Of a DNA stretch of 57,555 bases, positions 51,615 to 57,555 are shown in pieces; the stretch's first letter is position 1; each line of letters begins with the position of its first letter. The position numbers and the translations under genes are program-made. A model generated the notes under the pieces. It was not told where the DNA came from, made no database searches, and saw nothing but the letters and a program-made list of their open reading frames with translations. Origin of the DNA: CAZAQB01 sp964487155 (GTDB taxonomy: Bacteria > Pseudomonadota > Gammaproteobacteria > Nitrococcales > Nitrococcaceae); assembly GCA_964487155.1 (NCBI GenBank), contig CAZAQB010000005.1, positions 1 through 57,555 of the forward strand. Reading direction: 5' to 3'.

Positions 51615-52343
51615 ATGGACAACATACCATGGGAAGTCGAATTCGAGGCCGGCGGCCTGCAGCGCAGCTGCTACAGCGTCTGGCTGCGGCTGCTGTTGCG
51701 GGATCCCTGGGTGTCCGGGGGCTACCGCACCTCAGTGCCGCTGCTGGCCACCGAACTGGCGGACCAGCGCTGGTCCGCCGAGCGCAAGGCCGGACGCATG
51801 GCGGCCAGGTTGCGCATGGCCTACGGCGAGGTGCTGGAGGTGGGCTACCACCCGGGCGAGAGCCATCTGACCCTGCAGGTGAAGGAGCGCCCGGCCGGCG
51901 ACTGGGCCGGGGCGCTGGCCATCGACCACGTGGGCCAGGAAGACCGCAACACCGGCGAGGGCATCACCTCCATCAAGGAGGCGCCCGGCCGGCGCAGCCT
52001 GGCCAGCACCGGCTATGTCTACCTGTCGGGACGCGGCGAGCATCCCGAGGGCGTCGTCCAGCTGCGGGTCGGCCGGGGCCGGGACGCTGTGGAGGTCGCC
52101 ACCTACGGCAAGACCGCCGAGCGCCTGGTCCAGGATCTGGTGCGCGGCTTCAACGCCCGCTACCAGGGCAGCGGCTGGGTGGCCCAGGCCGGTTCGCCGC
52201 TGCCGCCGGTGCGCCTCATCGACGCCCCCTGCCTGCAGCTGATGGGGCTGCCCTGCAGCCTGGGGCTGGGGGCGGGGACCCGGGATCCGGGGCTGACTCT
52301 GGAGACGGGCCTGGTTCGCTGCGAGCAGCGCCGGGCCGCCTGA
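51615..52343 (+). CDS. protein of unknown function at the PGC border
   Basis: 242 residues, starting MDNIPWEVEFEAGGLQRSCY, with GAGGGGGTG upstream of the ATG. No signal peptide, no transmembrane segment and no motif I recognise. The middle contains LRMAYGEVLEVGYHPGESHL and AIDHVGQEDRNTGEGITSIK. Composition and codon use match the neighbours, so it is likely a real gene. Convergent to the GGDEF-EAL gene with 16 nt between stops. Confidence 0.8.
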   Translation: MDNIPWEVEFEAGGLQRSCYSVWLRLLLRDPWVSGGYRTSVPLLATELADQRWSAERKAGRMAARLRMAYGEVLEVGYHPGESHLTLQVKERPAGDWAGALAIDHVGQEDRNTGEGITSIKEAPGRRSLASTGYVYLSGRGEHPEGVVQLRVGRGRDAVEVATYGKTAERLVQDLVRGFNARYQGSGWVAQAGSPLPPVRLIDAPCLQLMGLPCSLGLGAGTRDPGLTLETGLVRCEQRRAA

Positions 52344-52359
52344 GCGGCGGCGCGCCAGC

Positions 52360-55182
52360 TCAGGACGATCTGCGGCCGCGCCCCATCACCGCTGGGGCGT
52401 CCGCCTCCGCGGGCAGCCCGCCGAGCAGATCCCCCAGGGTCCGCTCCAGTGTCTCCTGGGCAGCGATCAGATCCGGGATCCGGATGCGGGCCTCGCCGGT
52501 GCGTCCGGCCCGCACCAGTGCCACCAGATCCTCACCGACCCGGTGCAGATCCTGGTGGGCCTGGCCGACGGCCTGGAAGCCCTCCATGCTGCCGTAGACG
52601 TGCCAGCCGCGGCCGGCATGCCAGCGCCCGAAGGGACACTCTCCAGGGTCCAGCAAGGGCGGCCGGGCGCCCGGCTCGGCGTGGACGAACGCCACCAGGG
52701 CGTCCACCCAGCGGCGGCTGCTGTGTTCCGCCACCACGGCGGCCAGGTCGTCGCGCAATTCCGTGAGCAGGCGGATGTCCTGCCAGCGCCGGGCCCGGCG
52801 CCAGCTCTCAAGCCAGGCCGGGAACTCCTCGGGAGGCATCGGCCGGGCGATGCCGTAACCCTGAGCCAGGGAACAGCCCAGATGCAGCAGGAAGGCGGCG
52901 TGGCGCTCGCTCTCCACCCCCTCGGCGATGACCTCGCGCCGGAACACCCGGGCCAGGCCGATGACGCCGTCCACGATGGCCAGGTCCTCCGGGTCGTGGA
53001 GCATGTCCCGCACGAAGGACTGGTCCACTTTCAGGCAATCCACCGGCAGGCGCTTGAGATAGGTCAGCGAGGAGTAGCCGGTGCCGAAATCGTCGAGGGC
53101 GAATCGCACGCCGAGTTCCCGGCACCCGGCCAGCACGCCCGCGATGTGGTCCAGATCGTTGATGGCGGCGGACTCCAGCACCTCAAGTTCCAGCCATCCC
53201 GGCGACGTGTCCGGGTGGCGGGCCAGGGCATCCGCCAGGGCGTCCCGGAAGCCGCTGCGCTGCAGCTGGGCGGCGGCCAGGTTGACACTCATCCGCAGTT
53301 CGATCCCCTGCTCGCGCCAGCGGTCCAGCTGGGTCAGCGCGGTCTCCAGCACCCAGTCCCCAAGCGTCACCTCCAGTTCCGTGCCCGCCAGCTGGGGCAG
53401 GAACTCACCAGGGCGCACCAGCCCCCGATCAGGGTCATTCCAGCGCAGCAGCGCCTCGACACCGATGACCTCGCCGCTGCGCAGGTCCACCTGAGGCTGG
53501 TAGTGGAGCTGGAACTCGTCCCGGTCCATGGCATCCGCCAGCCGCCGGCAGGCATCCCGGGTGGAGCGCATGCGCCGGTCGCCGTCGAAGTCGAACAGGT
53601 GCCAGGTGCGCTTGCCGCCCTCCTTGGCCCGGTACATGGCCTGGTCGGCGTGGCGCAGCAGCACCTCCGGGTCGTCGGAATCATGGGGGTAGACCGTCAC
53701 CCCGATGCTGGCGGTGACGCCCACGCGGGTGCCGCCGAGCAGCACGGGTTTGGCCACGGCCTGCTGGATGCGGCCCAACATCTCGATGCAATCGTCCAGG
53801 CGCTCCAGGGCGGTGAGCACCAGCACAAATTCATCACCGCCCAGCCGGGCGACCGTGTCACCGACCCGCAAGCTGCTCTGCAGACGGCCGGCCAGAGTCT
53901 GCAGCAGGCGGTCCCCGGCGTTGTGACCGAGGGAATCATTGACCTGCTTGAAGCCGTCCAGGTCCATGTAGGCCACGGCCATGAGCCACCCGTTGCGCGC
54001 CGCCTGGCTGACCGCCCGGTGCAGGCGGTCAGCCAGCAGCCGGCGGTTCGGCAACCCGGTGAGCGCATCAAAATGCGCAAGCCGCTGCAGCTCGCTGGCC
54101 TGCTCCTTGAGCCGGGAGATGTCGGCAAAGGTGACCAGCACGCCCTGGCCGTCTCCGTCGTCCATCTGGGGCAGGGGCACGCTGGTGAGCCGCAGCCAGG
54201 CGAGGCCGGTGTCCGGGCGGCGGATGCCCATTACCACACCCCGCTGCGCCCCGCCGGTGCGCAGCGTGACCATGGCCGGGTGCTGATCGCTCGGGAAGTC
54301 GGAGCCATCCTCCCGCACCGCCTCCCAGCGCCGGTCCCCATCGAGCAGCTGCTGCCGGGTCAGGCCGAGAATAGCTTCCGCAGCCAGGTTGCAGGAGCGG
54401 ATGGCACCGTCGGGGCCGTGCACCACCACGCCCTCGTCCATGGAGTCAAGGACTGCCCGCAGGTGGGTCTCCCGGTGCTGCAGGGCGAGCTCGGCGTTCT
54501 TGCGCTCAGTGATGTCAGTGTGGGTGCCGGCAAGTCGCAGGGGCTTGCCATCGGCCTGCCACTCCACCACCCTGCCCCGGTCCAGCACCCAGATCCAGCG
54601 CCCGTCCCGGTGGCGCATGCGGCACTCGCATTCGTAGTAACGTGAGTTGCCGGAGAAGTGCTCGGCGAGCCGGCGATCAGACTCCGCCAGGTCGTCCGGG
54701 TGGGCGAGGCGTCTCCAGGTGTCGATGCCCACCGGCTCCAGCTCTTCCAGCCGGTAGCCCACCATGTCGGCCCAGCGCTCATTGAAGCGCGCCTCGCCAG
54801 TGAGGGCGTTCCACTCCCAGCTACCCTCCCCCGTGCCGCGCAGGATCTCCGCCAGGCGCTCGCCATCCCGGAGGGCGGCCGGGCGCCGGGTCGCGCGTGC
54901 GCTCCAGCGCGTTGCCAGCCGACCACACGCGCCCAGCAGCGCCAGCCCCACCAGCGCCGACAGGCCCAGCGGGCCCACTCCCCAGTTCAGCAGGCTGGCG
55001 GCCGCCGGCTCAGCCGCAGCCGCCGGGCCGCAGGCGAGCGCCGTTCCGGCCAGCAGGCCTCTGAACGCAATCCCGGGGGCACGACCTGCCCGCAGCCGGC
55101 GCCGTGGCGGCAGGCCCTTCGCACTCAGCAAGCGCGCATGCTTTTCCATACCCATAGGCATCGACAGAGCGGGCCGGAACAT
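52360..55182 (-). CDS. membrane PAS-PAS-GGDEF-EAL protein with C-terminal CZB domain
   Basis: 940 residues. N-terminal hydrophobic segments (about 35-58 and 67-87), PAS domains at about 110-240 and 245-365, GGDEF domain with intact RLGGDEFVLVL, EAL domain with VEALLRW, DDFGTGYSS and AEGVES intact, and a C-terminal CZB-like domain: EHSSRRWVDALVAFVH, GECPFGRW, GQAHQDLHRVG. The His/Cys/His pattern suggests Zn2+ or redox sensing. It may both make and degrade c-di-GMP. GGAGG 4 nt before the ATG. Confidence 0.9.
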   Translation of the reverse strand: MFRPALSMPMGMEKHARLLSAKGLPPRRRLRAGRAPGIAFRGLLAGTALACGPAAAAEPAAASLLNWGVGPLGLSALVGLALLGACGRLATRWSARATRRPAALRDGERLAEILRGTGEGSWEWNALTGEARFNERWADMVGYRLEELEPVGIDTWRRLAHPDDLAESDRRLAEHFSGNSRYYECECRMRHRDGRWIWVLDRGRVVEWQADGKPLRLAGTHTDITERKNAELALQHRETHLRAVLDSMDEGVVVHGPDGAIRSCNLAAEAILGLTRQQLLDGDRRWEAVREDGSDFPSDQHPAMVTLRTGGAQRGVVMGIRRPDTGLAWLRLTSVPLPQMDDGDGQGVLVTFADISRLKEQASELQRLAHFDALTGLPNRRLLADRLHRAVSQAARNGWLMAVAYMDLDGFKQVNDSLGHNAGDRLLQTLAGRLQSSLRVGDTVARLGGDEFVLVLTALERLDDCIEMLGRIQQAVAKPVLLGGTRVGVTASIGVTVYPHDSDDPEVLLRHADQAMYRAKEGGKRTWHLFDFDGDRRMRSTRDACRRLADAMDRDEFQLHYQPQVDLRSGEVIGVEALLRWNDPDRGLVRPGEFLPQLAGTELEVTLGDWVLETALTQLDRWREQGIELRMSVNLAAAQLQRSGFRDALADALARHPDTSPGWLELEVLESAAINDLDHIAGVLAGCRELGVRFALDDFGTGYSSLTYLKRLPVDCLKVDQSFVRDMLHDPEDLAIVDGVIGLARVFRREVIAEGVESERHAAFLLHLGCSLAQGYGIARPMPPEEFPAWLESWRRARRWQDIRLLTELRDDLAAVVAEHSSRRWVDALVAFVHAEPGARPPLLDPGECPFGRWHAGRGWHVYGSMEGFQAVGQAHQDLHRVGEDLVALVRAGRTGEARIRIPDLIAAQETLERTLGDLLGGLPAEADAPAVMGRGRRSS

Positions 55183-55322
55183 GAGGCCTCCGTTATGCGC
55201 CCAGGGGGAGCACTTTTAACGCCTGCCACGCCGCGGGTTCTGGTATCGGCGCAAGCCGGTTCAGCCGCCGTTCATGGGCTCTCCAACAGACTGGCGCCAG
55301 GGCTGGAACGGAGGGCACGAGC

Positions 55323-56057
55323 ATGGGCTGGAAACCGACTCGGACGATCCGGGCGCTGCTGCTGGGTCTGGTGGCGGCGGCCGGACTGGCCGGCTGTCAG
55401 GGGGGCACGGCGCCAGGGCACGACTCGGGGGTGGCAGCATTCAGCGCCGAGGGGCTGTGGCGCGGCGTGGTGAGCCGGGGTGACACTGACCACGAGGCCT
55501 GGGCAGTGGTGTTCGACGGCGAGCTGCTGCTGGGCTCGGCGGGCAACGGCGTCTACGACGGCCGCTACCGGCAGACCGGGGATACGGTGGACGGCGCCCT
55601 GCATTTCGCCGGCCAGGGCCCGGACGGCCCGGTAGAGGCGCGCCTGTGGGTGGGCGAGTCGCACCTGCGGGGCGAACTGATCCACGCCGGCGCCCGGGAT
55701 GCCGGCGCCCGGCTGTTCTTCGACCCCGCCTGGTTCCGGGATGCCTCCCTGGGCCGGCTGGCCGGCGCCTGGGCCGACCTGGGGCCGGGGTCCTCCGGGG
55801 TATCCCTGGGCATCGACTCCCGGGGCCGCATCCACGGCTCCGACATCGCGGGCTGCCACCACACCGGCGACGCCTGGGTGGCGCTGCCGGGGCGCAACCT
55901 CTACCGGGTGGAGCTGACGGTAGAGACCTGCGGCACCCTCAACGGCCGCTACCGGGGGTTCGCCACCCTGGCCACAGAGAGCACCCGGGACGACCGGCTG
56001 GACGTTCTCCTGGCCGGCCCGGCCGGCGCCCTGGACTGGCGGCTGCACTGGCAGTGA
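55323..56057 (+). CDS. lipoprotein of unknown function
   Basis: 244 residues with a lipoprotein signal: basic start, hydrophobic core and lipobox LAGC (Cys25). The mature part is repetitive in design, two similar halves of the type GLWRGVV...VYDGRYRQ and GAWADL...GSDIAGCHHTGDAW...LNGRYRGF, suggestive of a beta-barrel-like outer membrane-attached domain. No family recognised. ATG chosen because it starts the signal peptide. Confidence 0.8.
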   Translation: MGWKPTRTIRALLLGLVAAAGLAGCQGGTAPGHDSGVAAFSAEGLWRGVVSRGDTDHEAWAVVFDGELLLGSAGNGVYDGRYRQTGDTVDGALHFAGQGPDGPVEARLWVGESHLRGELIHAGARDAGARLFFDPAWFRDASLGRLAGAWADLGPGSSGVSLGIDSRGRIHGSDIAGCHHTGDAWVALPGRNLYRVELTVETCGTLNGRYRGFATLATESTRDDRLDVLLAGPAGALDWRLHWQ

Positions 56058-56318
56058 TGGCGCCGGGGCACACCAACGTCCGCCAGAGACCCAGGCGGTG
56101 AGACGGCGCCTGGGCCTGCACCCGGTGCGCCCCGGCCCTGCGGGCTGCCGGCCGCGTCGGCTGCCCGCCCCGCGGCGGCCCCGCCCCGGCCTCTCGCCGG
56201 CCCCCGTGGGCCGCTGCTTCCAGCGCCACGACACCGGCGTGCGCCACTGAGAACGCCGGGGCGTCAACCGCCGAGCGGGTGTCTGGCCCAGGGCAGGGCA
56301 CCCACGCAACCGCCCGAT

Positions 56319-56345
56319 GGCACGTTTCTTCGCAACGTGCCCTAC
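56319..56345 (-). repeat. GTAG-type REP hairpin
   Basis: Minus strand GTAG followed by GGCACGTT-GCGAAGA-AACGTGCC. Compared with the 44714 copy, one base pair differs but the change is compensated on the other arm, so pairing is conserved. Flanking GGCGGGC is also shared. Confidence 0.65.
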
Positions 56346-56471
56346 GGCGGGCTTCGACCGGTGCCGGGCGGGATGCCGCCTGCCCCTGCTTCCTGTTCGG
56401 GTAAACACCCGCTGAGCCGGCCATTCCGGCTACCCTCTACACTCGGGCGCGGCCATCACAGCCGCCGGCTG

Positions 56472-56507
56472 GGCGTCATTGACGCCGGCGCCAATGACGC
56501 CTAGATT
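56472..56507 (+). promoter_or_regulatory. promoter and palindromic operator of the toxin-antitoxin-like pair
   Basis: TTGACG (56479-56484), 17-nt spacer, TAGATT (56502-56507). GGCGTCATTG (56472-56481) and CAATGACGCC (56492-56501) form a perfect 10-bp inverted repeat across the -35 and the spacer, where an antitoxin repressor would bind. Confidence 0.7.
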
Positions 56508-56527
56508 GCCAGTCATGAGGAGTTTCC

Positions 56528-56905
56528 GTGGGAACGGACGCCGTCCAGATCATCGAGTCCGAGCAGTACCGCTCCGAGGCCGCCGGGCTGCTCTCCGAGG
56601 TGGAGCAGGAGGCCGTCCGCCTGCTGCTGGCCTCCCGGCCCCTGCGGGGCGAGCCGGTGGAGGGCATTCCGGAACTGCTGGCCCTGCGCTGGCGGGAGCA
56701 CCCGCAGCCGCTGCTCGTCTACTACTGCGTGGTGAGCGCCACGGAGGTCTGCCTGATCGCCCTCGACGGCGGCGCCGCGCCGGCCTCCCGGCTGACCCCC
56801 AAGTCCCGGGAGCGGCTGCGGGCGCTGCTGCGGGATCTGCGCTCCATGCCGCTCGGCATCGCCGTGCGCGAGCTGTGGGAGCTCATCAAGTCACTGCTGT
56901 CCTGA
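56528..56905 (+). CDS. putative RelE/HigB-like toxin-type protein
   Basis: 125 residues from a GTG (GGAG upstream). RelE/HigB-like layout: N-terminal helices (EVEQEAVRLLLASRP), then GEPVEGIPELLALRWREH and a YYCVVSATEVCLIALDG strand region, then a Lys/Arg-rich helix. Typical catalytic residues of RelE toxins are not obvious, so assignment rests on size, fold-like pattern and the partner gene. 13 nt before the HTH gene. Confidence 0.6.
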   Translation: MGTDAVQIIESEQYRSEAAGLLSEVEQEAVRLLLASRPLRGEPVEGIPELLALRWREHPQPLLVYYCVVSATEVCLIALDGGAAPASRLTPKSRERLRALLRDLRSMPLGIAVRELWELIKSLLS

Positions 56906-56918
56906 CGGAGACCACGCC

Positions 56919-57296
56919 ATGACAACAACCCGATCCGCATCCACCGCCCGCCGGCGGCCCGGCCCCGGCGCCGAACGCCGGGCCCTGGAAGAAAAACTCG
57001 CCACCGGGCTGCAGCAGTTGAAGGACTACCGCGCCGGCGACCGGGCCGCCGCCCGGGAGTACCGGGTGCTGCCCGGGCCGGTGGACGTGGCCGCCATCCG
57101 CCAGCGCCTGGGCCTGTCCCAGAGCGCCTTCGCCTGCCACTACGGCTTCTCCCTGGGCACCCTGAAGAACTGGGAGCAGCAGCGCCGCGCCCCGGACGGC
57201 CCCGCCCGCACCCTGCTGCTGCTGATCGACGCCATGCCCGAGGCGGTGGAACAGGTGCTGCAGGAGCGCGGCGGGGCTTCCTCCGACGGCGGGTGA
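56919..57296 (+). CDS. HigA-like XRE-type helix-turn-helix antitoxin
   Basis: 125 residues. HTH at about 55-85 (AIRQRLGLSQSAFACHYG followed by LKNWEQQRRAP), typical of HigA/XRE antitoxins that follow their toxin gene. The N-terminal 40 residues are basic and Ala/Arg-rich. Likely neutralises the upstream protein and represses the operon through the palindrome at 56472-56501. Confidence 0.75.
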   Translation: MTTTRSASTARRRPGPGAERRALEEKLATGLQQLKDYRAGDRAAAREYRVLPGPVDVAAIRQRLGLSQSAFACHYGFSLGTLKNWEQQRRAPDGPARTLLLLIDAMPEAVEQVLQERGGASSDGG

Positions 57297-57332
57297 GACT
57301 GCCGAGGCGCGGCGGCAACCGATGAGGGCTGC

Positions 57333-57361
57333 CCCCACGTTTCGTCGCAACGTGGGGCTAC
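57333..57361 (-). repeat. GTAG-type REP hairpin
   Basis: Minus strand GTAG then CCCCACGTT-GCGACGA-AACGTGGGG, a 9-bp stem. Third copy of the family near 44714 and 56319 with the stem bases changed in pairs. Confidence 0.6.
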
Positions 57362-57535
57362 GGGGGAGAGCACCGGGGCGATGCCGAAGTTCCCTGGGAG
57401 CGCGCGCCCCCGCGGCGATTTCGCCATGGCCGGCGGGGGGGGTGGCGCCCGGGGTTGCGCGCTCGGGAACACCCCTGGAGCACCGGAGGATGAAAAACGC
57501 CTAGAATATCGAGCGAAACCAAACGAATCTGCGCG

Positions 57536-57555
57536 ATGCCAGACAACTACGACCT
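57536..57555 (+). CDS. possible start of a gene cut by the window end
   Basis: ATGCCAGACAACTACGACCT would encode MPDNYD and runs off the window. A TAGAAT -10-like box is at 57502-57507 but no -35 or clear ribosome site was found. Very tentative. Confidence 0.25.

Larger units (their letters stand above)
56058..56527. other. 470-bp intergenic region with REP element and promoter
   Basis: No convincing gene. The left 260 bp is GC-rich and unremarkable. The right part holds a GTAG REP hairpin and the promoter/operator of the toxin-antitoxin-like pair. Confidence 0.5.

Noticed and set aside
1..57555. CRISPR array, tRNA or rRNA genes
   Set aside because: No spaced direct repeats of CRISPR type and no tRNA- or rRNA-like sequence were recognised; the array at 18-207 is contiguous with no spacers.

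Overview
The window is the near-complete photosynthesis gene cluster (PGC) of a purple, bacteriochlorophyll-a-producing proteobacterium. Very high GC, gene order bchF-N-B-H-L-M-lhaA-puhA-B-C-acsF-puhE, a four-heme PufC, LH1 (pufBA) without any puc (LH2) genes, and carotenoid genes of the spirilloxanthin branch (crtE, F, D, C, B, I, no crtA) fit a gammaproteobacterial purple sulfur bacterium, most likely in or near the Ectothiorhodospiraceae (for example Halorhodospira). The genus is an inference from layout; no 16S gene is present.

Layout. 1-3060: accessory flank with a 21-bp repeat array, a divergent SDR/TetR pair sharing a perfect operator, and a truncated IS4-type transposase. 3057-5436: CAP-domain protein, MetY-type sulfhydrylase and CoA-binding protein. 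5611-19939 (minus strand): the bchFNBHLM-lhaA-puhABC-acsF-puhE superoperon, tightly overlapping. 20021-30240 (plus strand): regulatory and late-pigment block ppaA/aerR-like, ppsR1, bchG, bch2 (PucC family), bchP, a small membrane protein, ppsR2 and a bacteriophytochrome. 30190-42083 (minus strand): crtE-crtF-bchC-X-Y-Z-pufQ-like-pufB-A-L-M-C-bphO, a second superoperon that ends in the heme oxygenase that would make the phytochrome chromophore. 42193-44612 (plus): crtD-crtC. 44786-51244 (minus): bchI-D-O-crtI-crtB-small membrane protein. 51615-57555: an unrecognised protein, a PAS-GGDEF-EAL-CZB signalling protein, a lipoprotein, a RelE/HigB-like plus HigA-like pair, and repeats.

How it works together. 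All steps from protoporphyrin IX to phytylated bacteriochlorophyll a are here (BchHID/O, BchM, AcsF, BchNBL, BchF, BchXYZ, BchC, BchG, BchP) except an anaerobic cyclase (bchE) and bchJ. Reaction-centre and LH1 proteins with their assembly factors (PuhB, PuhC, PuhE, LhaA, Bch2) are interleaved. Putative PpsR/CrtJ boxes (TGT-N12-ACA, or one mismatch) overlap the promoters of bchF, ppaA, bchG, bchC, crtD/crtE and weakly crtI, so two PpsR paralogues, a PpaA/AerR-like antirepressor and a BphP phytochrome probably set redox and light control from inside the cluster.

The most unusual observation is in bchM. A pair of inverted, individually hairpin-forming repeats totalling 264 bp (exactly 88 codons) sits in frame right after the fourth codon, without a stop codon. 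Other notable points are a cysteine-free PpsR2 beside BphP versus a cysteine-containing PpsR1, a crtC with no standard start codon at its conserved N-terminus, and several promoters whose predicted transcription start falls on the ATG.
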